DNA of 64,000 nucleotides, taken from assembly GCA_947489685.1 (NCBI GenBank), contig CANLEM010000007.1, positions 125,310 to 189,309 of the forward strand, read 5' to 3'. Position 1 is the stretch's first letter, and each line of letters opens with the position of its first letter. Of the stretch, positions 28,329 to 37,550 are shown piece after piece. Both the position numbers and the translations under genes were made by a program. Under the pieces are notes generated by a model. The model did no database searches and was not told the DNA's origin. It saw nothing but the letters and a program-made list of their open reading frames with translations. Source of the DNA: an uncultured Aquimarina sp. (GTDB lineage: Bacteria > Bacteroidota > Bacteroidia > Flavobacteriales > Flavobacteriaceae).

Positions 28329-29081
28329 ATGAGAAAAAAAATTGTAGCCGGAAACTGGAAAATGAACAAAAATCTGGCAGAAACCGAGGTATTACTTTCT
28401 GATTTAAAAAGTAAATTAGAAGGAGTATCTGGAGCACAAATTATTGTAGCACCTACATTTGTTAATTTACAAAAGGCAAACCAAGAATTAAAACAAGCTA
28501 ATATTGATGTAGCTGCGCAAAATATGCATCAAGCAGAAAATGGTGCATATACTGGAGAAATTTCTGCCGATATGCTTAACAATATAGGGGTGCATACAGT
28601 AATCCTGGGTCATAGCGAACGTAGAGCGTATTTTGGAGAAACAGATGCCTTATTGGCTCAAAAAGTAGATGCAGCCCTTAAGCACAATATGACTATAATT
28701 TTTTGTTTTGGCGAAGAATTACAAGATCGAAAAAGTAACAGTCACTTTGCAGTTGTAGAAAATCAGTTAAAAAATGGTTTATTTCATATTGATTCTAACG
28801 CATGGAAAAATATAGTGTTGGCCTATGAGCCCGTTTGGGCTATTGGTACGGGAGAAACTGCTTCGCCGGAGCAAGCACAAGAAATGCACGCTTTTATTCG
28901 TGCTACTATTGCAAAGGTATTTGACCAAACCATTGCAGATGAGGTTTCCATTTTGTACGGGGGTAGTGTAAAACCAAATAACGCCGAAGAAATTTTTGCA
29001 AAACAGGATGTTGATGGTGGATTAATTGGTGGAGCGGCATTGGATGCCAAAAGTTTTGCCGCCATAGCAAATGCATTGTAA
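28329..29081 (+). CDS. tpiA: Triosephosphate isomerase
   Basis: A 250-residue TIM barrel interconverting dihydroxyacetone phosphate and glyceraldehyde 3-phosphate. All catalytic signatures are visible: NWKMNK (Lys), LGHSERR (His) and YEPVWAIGTG (Glu and loop 6). The phosphate-binding YGGSVKPNN and GGLIGGAAL are also present. Length is standard. It is 63 bp downstream of the permease and ends at a hairpin terminator. Confidence 0.98.
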   Translation: MRKKIVAGNWKMNKNLAETEVLLSDLKSKLEGVSGAQIIVAPTFVNLQKANQELKQANIDVAAQNMHQAENGAYTGEISADMLNNIGVHTVILGHSERRAYFGETDALLAQKVDAALKHNMTIIFCFGEELQDRKSNSHFAVVENQLKNGLFHIDSNAWKNIVLAYEPVWAIGTGETASPEQAQEMHAFIRATIAKVFDQTIADEVSILYGGSVKPNNAEEIFAKQDVDGGLIGGAALDAKSFAAIANAL

Positions 29082-29102
29082 TAGCTAAGTATAGAATATA
29101 TT

Positions 29103-29137
29103 AAAAAGCATCTCATCGCAATGAGGTGCTTTTTTTA
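29103..29137 (+). terminator. Terminator after tpiA
   Basis: AAAAAGCATCTCAT pairs with ATGAGGTGCTTTTT (one wobble), followed by more T residues. Confidence 0.85.
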
Positions 29138-29147
29138 TGTAAAAGAG

Positions 29148-29155
29148 TACCTTTG
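29148..29155 (+). promoter_or_regulatory. -7 promoter element for prmA
   Basis: TACCTTTG fits TAnnTTTG and is 21 bp before the ATG at 29177. It lies inside the longer 29126 frame and therefore supports the later start. Confidence 0.55.
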
Positions 29156-29176
29156 CAGCTTATAAAAAAAGAAAAT

Positions 29177-30016
29177 ATGTCAAACCCGTTATACTTGGGA
29201 TTCTATTTTAGAGTATCACCACTTCAACCAGCCACCGAAATATTAATTGCAGAACTCGGTTATGCTGGCTTCGAAAGCTTTGTCGAAACAGAAGATGGCG
29301 TAAATGCTTTTATACAAAAAGAAGAGTGGAGAGAAGATTTACTTGATGAAATCCATATACTAAGTTCTAATGAATTTAAGATCGAATATACTTCAGAAGA
29401 AATAGAACAGGTAAACTGGAATCTAGAATGGGAAAAGAATTTTGATCCTATTATAGTTGATGATATTTGTAGTGTTAGAGCTCCATTTCATGAAAAACCC
29501 GATACAGCGTATGATATTGTAATAGAACCAAAAATGTCATTTGGCACGGGGCATCATGAAACAACACATATGATGATCCAACATATATTAAAGACTGATC
29601 TAAAAGATAAAAAAGTATTGGATATGGGATGCGGAACGGGTGTTTTAGCAATTTTAGCAGAGATGAGAGGTGCTAAACCTATTGATGCAATAGATATTGA
29701 TAATTGGTGCTATTTAAATACGATTGAAAATATAGAACGTAATAATTGCAATCATATTGAAGCGTTTGAAGGCGATGTAGCTTTATTAAAAGGAAGAAGT
29801 TACGATGTTGTCATTGCAAATATCAATCGAAACATATTGCTTAATGACCTACAACAATATGCGGCATCATTAAATACGAATGGTCAATTATTCTTAAGCG
29901 GATTTTATGAAGAAGATTTGGAGATGATTACCAAAGAGTGCTTAGAATATAATCTGCATCGTGTGGAATATATTAGTCGAAATAATTGGATAGCAGTGTC
30001 TTATGAGTTAAAATAA
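29177..30016 (+). CDS. prmA: Ribosomal protein L11 methyltransferase
   Basis: A 279-residue SAM-dependent enzyme that methylates ribosomal protein L11. The AdoMet motif I is VLDMGCGTGVLAI, preceded by the family signature MSFGTGHHETTHMM. The catalytic-site region NINRNIL follows. Start ATG 29177 is chosen because a promoter element lies between it and the longer frame start at 29126, and because MSNPLYLGF is the expected N-terminus. Its terminator-promoter spacing makes it independent of tpiA; clpS follows 61 bp later with its own -7 box. Confidence 0.94.
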   Translation: MSNPLYLGFYFRVSPLQPATEILIAELGYAGFESFVETEDGVNAFIQKEEWREDLLDEIHILSSNEFKIEYTSEEIEQVNWNLEWEKNFDPIIVDDICSVRAPFHEKPDTAYDIVIEPKMSFGTGHHETTHMMIQHILKTDLKDKKVLDMGCGTGVLAILAEMRGAKPIDAIDIDNWCYLNTIENIERNNCNHIEAFEGDVALLKGRSYDVVIANINRNILLNDLQQYAASLNTNGQLFLSGFYEEDLEMITKECLEYNLHRVEYISRNNWIAVSYELK

Positions 30017-30050
30017 TCTATTTGTTAGCGCATTTAATTAGTTAAGTTAT

Positions 30051-30058
30051 TATATTTG
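30051..30058 (+). promoter_or_regulatory. -7 promoter element for clpS
   Basis: TATATTTG fits TAnnTTTG and lies 19 bp upstream of the clpS ATG. Confidence 0.5.
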
Positions 30059-30077
30059 TGTAAAATTTATTACCCCA

Positions 30078-30353
30078 ATGAGTACTCAAGAAAAAGTTTT
30101 AGAGGAAGTTGAGAAGAAATCAGTTGATCAAGGTAGCAACGAGATTGTGTTGTATAATGATGATGTAAATACCTTTGATCATGTCATAGATACTTTAATT
30201 TATACTTGTGAGCATAGCCCTGTTCAAGCAGAACAGTGTGCATTACTGGTGCATTATAAAGGAAAATGTATTGTTAAGACCGGAAGTTATGAAGATTTAA
30301 TGCCTCGTTGCTCAAAACTGCTTCAAGCTGGACTTAGTGCCGAAATCATATAA
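30078..30353 (+). CDS. clpS: ATP-dependent Clp protease adaptor ClpS
   Basis: A 91-residue N-degron adaptor that delivers N-end-rule substrates to the ClpA/ClpC unfoldase. The substrate-binding core is visible as VLYNDDVNTFDHVID, followed by CEHSPVQAEQCALLVHYKGK. A flexible N-terminal tail of about 20 residues precedes it. Length and motifs are typical, and a terminator follows 40 bp downstream. Confidence 0.95.
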   Translation: MSTQEKVLEEVEKKSVDQGSNEIVLYNDDVNTFDHVIDTLIYTCEHSPVQAEQCALLVHYKGKCIVKTGSYEDLMPRCSKLLQAGLSAEII

Positions 30354-30392
30354 TACAGGATAAAATTTAACTGCTATAGTATAGTATAAGTA

Positions 30393-30417
30393 ATAACCCT
30401 TTTTTAAGGGTTTTTTT
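30393..30417 (+). terminator. Terminator after clpS
   Basis: A short AACCCTT/AAGGGTT hairpin with a T-only loop is followed by seven T residues. Confidence 0.75.
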
Positions 30418-30921
30418 ATGCAATAATGTATGCTATTTCCGTAATTGGGCGATGGGATTTTTTGTTATTTTTGAGTAGTTTTTTTGGAAAATTGTTAAAT
30501 ATTTAAATTTTTTATTTTTTTTAACATTTGTAAGTTCAGTTTTATAATTTGTAAGAAAATACTTTCTTTGGTCGAATTTTTAAGTTCTTGCTAATACTTA
30601 TTTTAGAATCCTTTAACAACTGTAAGAATACAATGGTTTTTAGTAGATTAATAACTGAATTTCCTTGTAAAATCACTTTGCATTTAATCGATTTTTGTAT
30701 TGATTAAATCGAAACGATTTTTAATTTTTGTTACAATAATCGTACGGTTTTGAGTTATTTTCAATAAATAGTTTAAAATATTAACCGATATATCGAAAAA
30801 AATATCATATCTTCAACCCGCAATTTTTATAAAGTTCAAAGCTTTTAAAATATGTATGGTCAAGGTAACTTGTAAAAATGTTACTTTGATTTTGTAACTA
30901 CACAAACTCAACTTATTAAAA
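30418..30921. other. AT-rich intergenic region before the metalloprotease gene
   Basis: About 500 bp without a convincing gene. The last 60 bp hold alternating GTAAC and GTTAC pentamers around 30865-30899 that could form small inverted repeats near the promoter. No RNA gene was recognised. Confidence 0.5.
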
Positions 30922-31785
30922 ATGAAAAAAATCAAATTATTAGCGCTTTGCGCTATCGTAGCTGGTTTTGCAACTTCTTGTCAAAAAGATGAAATCGCGA
31001 GCGAAACAGCACCAGAAGTATCTATTGAAGTATCTGATGCACACAAGGCTGGAATATTGGCCGCAGGTGTAACTGCTGAAGCTTCTTATCAAACAATCAA
31101 ATATTTAGACGGTTCGTCTGTAAAAGCTATAGTAGCTGATGATATGGTTTTTCGTATCGAATTACTAGAAGCTGGAGCGTATGCGCTTGGTGTAGATGGA
31201 GACAATAGGCAGTATAGAACAAATAACTTAATTAGTAGTGGTAACAGAACTATCGATATCTTAGGATTTACAGGTTCTTGTTGTGCACTTACTACAAACA
31301 TGCGTACTGGTTTACAGTGGGCGGTTAATAACTACAATAGAATTAACAGTACGCTTAACTTTAGATTAACTTTTGGTACTAACTTTCAGGCAGCTGATAT
31401 GGTAGTATATAACAATGGTCAGTCTGGAGCTGGTGGACAAGCTGAATTTCCTACTGGAGGAAGACCAGGTAAGTTCATCCAGATTAATGCTGGAACTGGA
31501 ACTTTCGGTGGAAGTAATGTAAATAACGTAAATGAGCACGTAATCGGTCACGAAATCGGTCACGCTGTTGGTTTCAGACACACAGACTACGCAAGAAGAA
31601 GATGTGGTGGAGCTAACGAAGGTGGCGGAGGAGTTGGAGCTATCAATATTCCTGGTACTCCTTCTGAAAACCGTTGGGGAGCTAGTGGTCTTGACAGCGG
31701 ATCTTTAATGATCTCTTGTTTTGACGGAAGCGAAGACGGAGAGTTCAGTAACTTTGACGTTGTTGCTTTAGAGTTCTTGTACTAA
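30922..31785 (+). CDS. M57-like HEIGH zinc metalloprotease lipoprotein
   Basis: A 287-residue protein with a signal peptide and lipobox (FATSC, Cys20), so it is membrane-anchored outside the cytoplasm. The zinc site is HEIGHAVGFRH at residues 210-220, the extended metzincin HExxHxxGxxH pattern, with a Met-turn candidate SLMIS near 261. This corresponds to the dual-action HEIGH metallopeptidase (M57) group common in Bacteroidota. A pair of adjacent Cys (120-121) precedes the catalytic part. The substrate is unknown. The upstream region is long and AT-rich, and a strong terminator follows. Confidence 0.9.
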   Translation: MKKIKLLALCAIVAGFATSCQKDEIASETAPEVSIEVSDAHKAGILAAGVTAEASYQTIKYLDGSSVKAIVADDMVFRIELLEAGAYALGVDGDNRQYRTNNLISSGNRTIDILGFTGSCCALTTNMRTGLQWAVNNYNRINSTLNFRLTFGTNFQAADMVVYNNGQSGAGGQAEFPTGGRPGKFIQINAGTGTFGGSNVNNVNEHVIGHEIGHAVGFRHTDYARRRCGGANEGGGGVGAINIPGTPSENRWGASGLDSGSLMISCFDGSEDGEFSNFDVVALEFLY

Positions 31786-31840
31786 GAATTAGCAAGTAAT
31801 ATATTATAATTAATTATAAAATAGCTTTGAACTTTTTAAG

Positions 31841-31875
31841 AAACCATCCCGATCATCGGGATGGTTTTTTTTATT
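31841..31875. terminator. Bidirectional terminator between convergent genes
   Basis: A perfect 13-bp stem with a 1-nt centre (AAACCATCCCGAT / ATCGGGATGGTTT) and a T-run serves the metalloprotease gene, and in reverse the convergent 117-residue gene. Confidence 0.88.
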
Positions 31876-32228
31876 TACGATTTCACTTCACCCGTTGCTA
31901 GAGCTTGTTTTAAGTTAGCTTTTACAGTGCGTATACTGTTAAAAAACTGTACGCCATCTTTTCTTTTCATAGTGATAACTTTGCCATTGTTAACCTCTTC
32001 AATTTTGGTAACAATTACTTTTTTTCCTTGTAGGTTTTTGTAATTGGCAATGCCTCCTTTTTTTATGATAAAATTTGTTTTAGGAAAATGTAAGTACTTA
32101 AATCCTTGAGAAGAGGGTTTTCCAATAGTAAGCTCACTACCTACCGTTATGGTTTCGGTCAATGCACTAGTCTCTTGTCCATATGTTGTTAAGACTGATA
32201 AAAACGCAATAATTAGAATGTTTTTCAT
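31875..32228 (-). CDS. Hypothetical secreted protein
   Basis: A 117-residue protein with an 18-residue signal peptide ending TYGQ. The mature part is about 98 residues, basic and probably beta-rich, with KKGGIANYKNLQGKKVIVTKI in the middle and MKRKDGVQFF later. No family was recognised. It is divergent from the TetR gene, with about 150 bp between starts, and could share that control region. Confidence 0.7.
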   Translation of the reverse strand: MKNILIIAFLSVLTTYGQETSALTETITVGSELTIGKPSSQGFKYLHFPKTNFIIKKGGIANYKNLQGKKVIVTKIEEVNNGKVITMKRKDGVQFFNSIRTVKANLKQALATGEVKS

Positions 32229-32336
32229 GATGATATTGATGTATTGTTGATTGAGTATTCGTTTAGTTATAAAATTAATAATTATAATTTAAAAAACGAG
32301 TGTTACGTTAAATAATAGTTAAACTACTTAAATTCG

Positions 32337-32349
32337 ATAGTAATACTAT
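32337..32349. promoter_or_regulatory. Candidate operator for the TetR-family regulator
   Basis: ATAGTA-A-TACTAT is a perfect inverted repeat placed directly against the -7 box at 32350, where a bound repressor would block initiation. Confidence 0.45.
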
Positions 32350-32357
32350 TATATTTG
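32350..32357 (+). promoter_or_regulatory. -7 promoter element for the TetR-exporter operon
   Basis: TATATTTG fits TAnnTTTG, 18 bp before the ATG at 32376. It includes the alternative TTG at 32355, arguing against that start. Confidence 0.5.
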
Positions 32358-32375
32358 CGCTTTAAAATATCGATA

Positions 32376-33047
32376 ATGAAATATTTACTTCAAGACCTAA
32401 AAGTAAGAATCAATGATAAGGTGTATATTAAAGATCCAGAATCTTCAGATTTAGGAAAACGTATCATAGAGCATAGTATTTTGATGATTCATGAGTTAGG
32501 GTTTGAGAATTTCACGTTTAAAAAATTGGGTGTAAAAATTGGTTCAAACGAAAGTTCTGTTTATAGGTATTTTGAAAACAAACATAAATTGTTGCTGTAT
32601 CTTACTTCATGGTATTGGGGGTGGCTAGAGTATCAATTGGTGTTTGCAACCAATAGTATTCCTAAGCCCGAACAAAAATTAAAAAAAGCGATCGAAATTA
32701 TTACGCGGTCTACAAAACAAGATTCATCATTTTCTCATATCAACGAGGTGCTTTTAAATAAAATTGTTGTCAATGAATACTCCAAATCATACCTGACCAA
32801 GGAGGTAGATAAAGAAAATAAAGAAGGATATTTTTCTATCTATAAAAGATTAGTGATTAGACTTAAAGATATGATCTGCGAGGTAAATACTAAGTATGCA
32901 TACCCCTCAAGTTTAGCCAGTACTATTATAGAAGGAGCTTTGCATCAGCATTTTTTGAAAGAACATTTTCCTTCGTTAACCGATTGTAACAACAAGGTTA
33001 CACCTTCGCAATATTATACGGATCTGGTTTTTAGTTCTTTAAAATAA
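32376..33047 (+). CDS. TetR/AcrR-family regulator
   Basis: A 223-residue protein whose helix-turn-helix lies at about residues 38-72 (GFENFTFKKLGVKIGSNESS then VYRYFENKHKLL), the classical TetR N-terminal domain with the YRYF element. An unusual N-terminal extension of about 25 residues precedes the first helix. The helical ligand-binding domain fills the rest. It lies 9 bp before the ABC gene, so it probably autoregulates the exporter operon, perhaps through the palindrome at 32337-32349. The inducer is unknown. Confidence 0.88.
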   Translation: MKYLLQDLKVRINDKVYIKDPESSDLGKRIIEHSILMIHELGFENFTFKKLGVKIGSNESSVYRYFENKHKLLLYLTSWYWGWLEYQLVFATNSIPKPEQKLKKAIEIITRSTKQDSSFSHINEVLLNKIVVNEYSKSYLTKEVDKENKEGYFSIYKRLVIRLKDMICEVNTKYAYPSSLASTIIEGALHQHFLKEHFPSLTDCNNKVTPSQYYTDLVFSSLK

Positions 33048-33056
33048 TTAAACTTT

Positions 33057-34724
33057 ATGGCAAAACATATTTTGACTCCCTGGCAAAGACTCATAGGGCT
33101 ACTGCAACTGGACAAAAAAGATATTTTACAGACATTTTATTACGCCATATTTGCGGGATTGGTTAATCTTTCTCTTCCATTGGGTATTCAAGCTATTATC
33201 AATTTATTACAAGGCGCTCAAATTAGTACTTCGTGGATAGTACTAGTAGTTTTAGTTACTTTGGGTGTGGTATTTGCTGGAGTGTTGCAATTAATGCAAA
33301 TTAGAATCATTGAGAACGTTCAACAAAAAATATTTACAAGAGCTTCTTTTGAGTTTTCATATCGTTTTCCGAAGATAAAAATGAGCGAGTTACGTAATTT
33401 TTATCCTCCAGAGCTCGCAAATCGGTTTTTTGATACGCTTACCACTCAAAAAGGACTTGCAAAAATCTTGGTAGATTTTCCTGCAGCTTTACTGCAAATC
33501 ATATTTGGGTTAATGTTACTTTCCTTTTACCATCCATTTTTTATCATTTATGGTTTGTTACTATTATTATTGGTTTATATAGTATTTAGGTATACAGCAA
33601 AACGTGGGTTAGAGACTAGTTTAAAAGAATCCAAAAACAAATATAAAGTGGCTCATTGGATTCAAGAAATTGCCCGCTCTTTGGTTAGTTTTAAACTTTC
33701 AGGAAAAACTAATTTGGCCTTGCAAAAAAATGATTCCTTAGTATCAGAATATTTGGAAGCTAGAGAGAGTCATTTTAAAATATTGGTTATACAATTTATC
33801 CAAATGATTGGTTTCAAGGTTTTGGTGACTGCTGGCTTATTATTAATTGGCGGGATTCTGGTACTAAATCAAGAAATGAACATTGGTCAATTCGTAGCTG
33901 CAGAAATTATTATTGTCTTGGTTATTGGCTCTGTCGAAAAACTAATTACCGGATTAGAATCTTTTTATGATGTATTGACGTCTATCGAGAAATTAGGGCA
34001 GGTCGTTGATAAAGAGCTAGAACCTCAGGATGGAGAGAAACCATTTAAAGAAGGTGATGGTTTTATAGTAGAGCTAAATAATGTTTCCTTTACGGTTGCG
34101 GGAGGGAAAAAGAAAATCCTAGACGATATCTCACTTAGTATAACCGAGAGTTGTACCATTTTGGTTCAGGGATCCAATGGGTCTGGTAAGTCTACTTTAT
34201 TGCGTATGATAGCTGGTTTATTACCCCCGGACAATGGTAATGTATACATCAATAATGTTGCATTAGGTGGTATTAATTTAAACTACTACCGCGCCCATTT
34301 GGGGCAGTCCTTGACCGAAGAATCTCCATTTGAAGGTACAATATTAGAAAATATCACTTTTGGGGATACCGATATCCCTATGGAAAATGTGTATTGGGCA
34401 TTAGAAAAAGTAGGACTAACTCAATTTGTGAAAGAACAAGAAAAAGGCCTGAAAACTATCATTTACCCCGAGGGGAAACAAATGTCCTATACTGTATCCA
34501 AAAAAATAGTTTTGGCAAGAAGTATAGTGCGAAAACCAAAACTATTGATTTTAAAAGATCCTTTGGATCAGTTCGATGAGAAAGACGTAACACGCATTAT
34601 GGATTTTCTTACCGAACCATCAAACCCATGGGCCCTTGTAGTTGTTAGTCAGAATCCTAAATGGATTAAGAGATGTGGTAGGATAATCAATGTCGAGAAT
34701 GGTAAAATAGTAAGCGAAAAATAA
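33057..34724 (+). CDS. ABC exporter half-transporter with degenerate ATPase motifs
   Basis: A 555-residue fused TMD-NBD protein. Membrane helices lie around residues 24-50, 58-80, 142-178 and 250-295. The NBD keeps Walker A (GSNGSGKST, 372-380) and the Q-loop (GQS near 416). The signature LSGGQ is replaced by MSYTV (476-480), Walker B reads LLILKDP so the usual Asp-Glu pair is Lys-Asp (500-501), and the H-loop His is Gln532. Such a site should bind ATP but hydrolyse it poorly. There is no C39 peptidase domain. It is followed by HlyD and TolC-like genes, so the complex spans both membranes. Confidence 0.9.
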   Translation: MAKHILTPWQRLIGLLQLDKKDILQTFYYAIFAGLVNLSLPLGIQAIINLLQGAQISTSWIVLVVLVTLGVVFAGVLQLMQIRIIENVQQKIFTRASFEFSYRFPKIKMSELRNFYPPELANRFFDTLTTQKGLAKILVDFPAALLQIIFGLMLLSFYHPFFIIYGLLLLLLVYIVFRYTAKRGLETSLKESKNKYKVAHWIQEIARSLVSFKLSGKTNLALQKNDSLVSEYLEARESHFKILVIQFIQMIGFKVLVTAGLLLIGGILVLNQEMNIGQFVAAEIIIVLVIGSVEKLITGLESFYDVLTSIEKLGQVVDKELEPQDGEKPFKEGDGFIVELNNVSFTVAGGKKKILDDISLSITESCTILVQGSNGSGKSTLLRMIAGLLPPDNGNVYINNVALGGINLNYYRAHLGQSLTEESPFEGTILENITFGDTDIPMENVYWALEKVGLTQFVKEQEKGLKTIIYPEGKQMSYTVSKKIVLARSIVRKPKLLILKDPLDQFDEKDVTRIMDFLTEPSNPWALVVVSQNPKWIKRCGRIINVENGKIVSEK

Positions 34725-34731
34725 AAAAAGA

Positions 34732-36084
34732 ATGCTCAACATAACACATAACAAGTTAAACGAAAAAGTAGACCTGTCTGAGTATACTGCGATTCAAAAA
34801 GTATTTCATAAAAGGCACTATAAATACTTTAATCGTTTCTTAAAAACATTTGCCGTAATAGCTATGGTCGTGATGTTTGTTCCTTGGACCCAAAACATAT
34901 CAGGTAATGGGTTTTTGACCACTTTAAAACCAGATCAAAGGCCCCAAACTATTCAATCTCCTATTCCGGGACGAATAGAAAAGTGGTATGTTAAAGAAGG
35001 GGATTTTGTTAAAGAAGGTGATACTATTTTGTTTATTTCTGAGATTAAGAATGAGTATTTTGATCCTAATCTAGTAGAACGTACGGGACAACAAATTAAA
35101 GCTAAGTCTATGTCTGTGAGCTCCTACGAAGGAAAAGTAAAGGCGCTTGAAAGTCAGTTATTTGCTATAACAAATGAGCGGGATTTAAAACTACAACAAG
35201 CTCGAAATAAACTTTTACAGTCTAAACTTAAAGTACAAAGCGATAGTATCGATTTTGAAGCAGCAAAGACCAGTATACGTATAGCCGAACGACAATATAA
35301 TCGTACAGTGCAGTTGGAAAAGGAAGGTCTGAAAGCATTGACAGATGTTGAAGAAAAACGACTTAAACTCCAAGAAACACAAGCAAAACTCATTTCGCAA
35401 GAAAACAAACTCTTGGCAAGCAAAAATGAGGTGATTAATTCTAAAGTAGAAATCAATCGTGTTCGTGCGGAGTATACCGATAAAATCTCCAAATCGCAGA
35501 GTGATAAATACACCGCTCAGTCCAATCAATTTGATGCGCAAGCCCAGGTGACAAAACTAGAAAATCAGTATACCAATTACGAAATGCGAACCAATTTGCA
35601 CTACATAAGGGCGCCACAGAGTGGTTTTATTAATAGAGCCTTGCGATCAGGTGTAGGAGAAACTTTTAAAGAAGGAGATAGGCTGGTTAATATCATGCCT
35701 TCTGCATATGATTTGGCGGTAGAAACATATGTAAAACCTATCGACCTTCCTCTAATTCATATTGGAGAAAAAGTAAGAATACAGTTCGACGGGTGGCCTG
35801 CAATAATATTTAGTGGATGGCCTAACGCATCTTACGGAACCTATGGTGGCGAAATAGTTGCTATAGAAACTTTTATTAGTGACAACGGTAAATATAGAGT
35901 TCTCATAGCACCAGATCCAGCAGATCACGAATGGCCAAAAATACAAGTTGGGTCTGGTGCAAATACACTTGCATTACTAGAAGATGTACCTATTTGGTTT
36001 GAGTTATGGAGGCAACTTAATGGTTTTCCACCTAATTATTATCAACCTTATGGGCAAAAGACTGAAAAATCTAAAAAAAAGTAA
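34732..36084 (+). CDS. HlyD-family periplasmic adaptor
   Basis: A 450-residue membrane-fusion protein. A cytoplasmic N-terminus precedes one transmembrane helix (about residues 40-56, FAVIAMVVMFVPW). A lipoyl/barrel-sandwich half-motif follows (IPGRIEKWYVKEGDFVKEGD), then a long coiled-coil hairpin (about 120-290). The second lipoyl half (IRAPQSGFINRALRSGVGE) and beta-barrel domains complete it. It starts 7 bp after the ABC gene and ends 1 bp before the TolC-like gene, so the three form one tripartite efflux or secretion machine. Confidence 0.93.
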   Translation: MLNITHNKLNEKVDLSEYTAIQKVFHKRHYKYFNRFLKTFAVIAMVVMFVPWTQNISGNGFLTTLKPDQRPQTIQSPIPGRIEKWYVKEGDFVKEGDTILFISEIKNEYFDPNLVERTGQQIKAKSMSVSSYEGKVKALESQLFAITNERDLKLQQARNKLLQSKLKVQSDSIDFEAAKTSIRIAERQYNRTVQLEKEGLKALTDVEEKRLKLQETQAKLISQENKLLASKNEVINSKVEINRVRAEYTDKISKSQSDKYTAQSNQFDAQAQVTKLENQYTNYEMRTNLHYIRAPQSGFINRALRSGVGETFKEGDRLVNIMPSAYDLAVETYVKPIDLPLIHIGEKVRIQFDGWPAIIFSGWPNASYGTYGGEIVAIETFISDNGKYRVLIAPDPADHEWPKIQVGSGANTLALLEDVPIWFELWRQLNGFPPNYYQPYGQKTEKSKKK

Positions 36085-36085
36085 C

Positions 36086-37489
36086 ATGAAGAAATGCGTA
36101 TTGTATTCACTATTTTTTTTGGTTACGTCACTATTTTCGCAACAAGGTGATAGCACTATCCTTAATTTTAAAGAGTATCTGGGGTATGTTAAAAAATATC
36201 ATCCCATAGCAAAACAAGCAGAGTTAAACATTAGTATTGGACAGGCAAAACTTATGAAAGCGCGTGGCGGGTTTGATCCAAAATTAGAAGTCGATTATGA
36301 TCGAAAGAAGTTTAAAGGCTTGGAGTATTATGATCTTTTAAATGCTACTTTTAAAATACCAACATGGTATGGTGTTGAGTTTAAAGCCGGTTTTGAGCAA
36401 AATGATGGAGATTTCTTAAACCCTCAAAATTCTGTGCCGCAAGAAGGACTTTTTAATGCAGGAGTAACAGTATCTGTTGCACAAGGGTTATTTATTAATA
36501 ATCGAATGGCCACTTTGCGCAAGGCCAAATTTTTTAGAGAACAAAAGAAAGCCGATAGAGACCTCCAGGTTAATGAAATTTTATATAAAGCTTCGTTGGC
36601 TTATTTTGATTGGTTAAAGGCGTATAACGAAAAAGAGATATACCTTAATTTTCTGGATAATGCCAAAATACGTTTTACCGGAATTAAAAAAAGTGCTTTG
36701 GCAGGCGATAAAGCGGCTATTGATACTGTAGAGGCCAAAATAGCGCTTCAAAATAGAATGCTTAGCTTAGAGCAAGCCAAAGTAAAATTAATAAAACAAT
36801 CTTTAGTATTGTCGAACTTTTTATGGTTAGAAGGTAATATCCCTATTGAACTTAAACCTAATGTAATTCCGGATAGTAATGTCGAAGAAGATATCGATAG
36901 TACATTGGGTATTATAGATAAACCATTGGATAGTTTTTCTTTAAAAGAACATCCAAAAATGAAGTCGCTATATTATAAAATAGAAGGACTTGAAGTGGAT
37001 AGAAAATTAAAGGCCAATAAATTATTGCCCAAAATTGATCTTGAATATAATTTTTTGACAGAAACTCCAGAACTATCAAGATCCTTTAATACTTCAGAAT
37101 ATAAAGGAGGTATAACATTTCGTTTTCCTCTATTTCTAAGAAAAGAAAGAGGAGCTTTAAAATTGGCAAAATATAAAGTGCAAGATGCCAGATTTACCAG
37201 AGAAACTACTGAGCTAAACATTAAAAATAAAGTCATGACGATCTTTGCCGAGTTAGAGTCTTTTAAAACTCAAAATCAGTTGATCAAGGATATAGTCAAC
37301 AATTATAGTACATTATTGGTCGCCGAAGAACGTAAGTTTAGTTTTGGAGAGAGCTCTCTGTTTTTAATAAACTCTAGAGAGCGAAGTTTAATTGACACCA
37401 GGCTGAAAGCAAATAAACTTCAGAACGATTTTTTTAAAACAAAAGCTAAGCTATTTAATAGCTTAGCTTTAAATCCTGAAATTTTGTAA
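36086..37489 (+). CDS. TolC-family outer-membrane efflux protein
   Basis: The chosen start, ATG 36086, gives 467 residues with a clean signal peptide (LYSLFFLVTSLFSQ). A longer in-frame extension to 35984 overlaps the HlyD gene by 100 bp and lacks a signal, so it is rejected. The mature protein has two long helical hairpin regions (about 45-60 plus 190-250, and 290-330 plus 385-450) separated by beta segments, as in TolC trimers. It completes the exporter operon and is followed by no clear terminator before the convergent lipoprotein gene. Confidence 0.92.
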   Translation: MKKCVLYSLFFLVTSLFSQQGDSTILNFKEYLGYVKKYHPIAKQAELNISIGQAKLMKARGGFDPKLEVDYDRKKFKGLEYYDLLNATFKIPTWYGVEFKAGFEQNDGDFLNPQNSVPQEGLFNAGVTVSVAQGLFINNRMATLRKAKFFREQKKADRDLQVNEILYKASLAYFDWLKAYNEKEIYLNFLDNAKIRFTGIKKSALAGDKAAIDTVEAKIALQNRMLSLEQAKVKLIKQSLVLSNFLWLEGNIPIELKPNVIPDSNVEEDIDSTLGIIDKPLDSFSLKEHPKMKSLYYKIEGLEVDRKLKANKLLPKIDLEYNFLTETPELSRSFNTSEYKGGITFRFPLFLRKERGALKLAKYKVQDARFTRETTELNIKNKVMTIFAELESFKTQNQLIKDIVNNYSTLLVAEERKFSFGESSLFLINSRERSLIDTRLKANKLQNDFFKTKAKLFNSLALNPEIL

Positions 37490-37550
37490 CCCGAAATCTT
37501 ATTAGCAGTATTTGTAAACGGATTTGATTTACATTAAATCCTTAAAGAGT

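Noticed and set aside
35984..36085. N-terminal extension of the TolC-like protein overlapping the HlyD gene
   Set aside because: The extension has no signal peptide at its start and hides the obvious signal peptide beginning at 36086.
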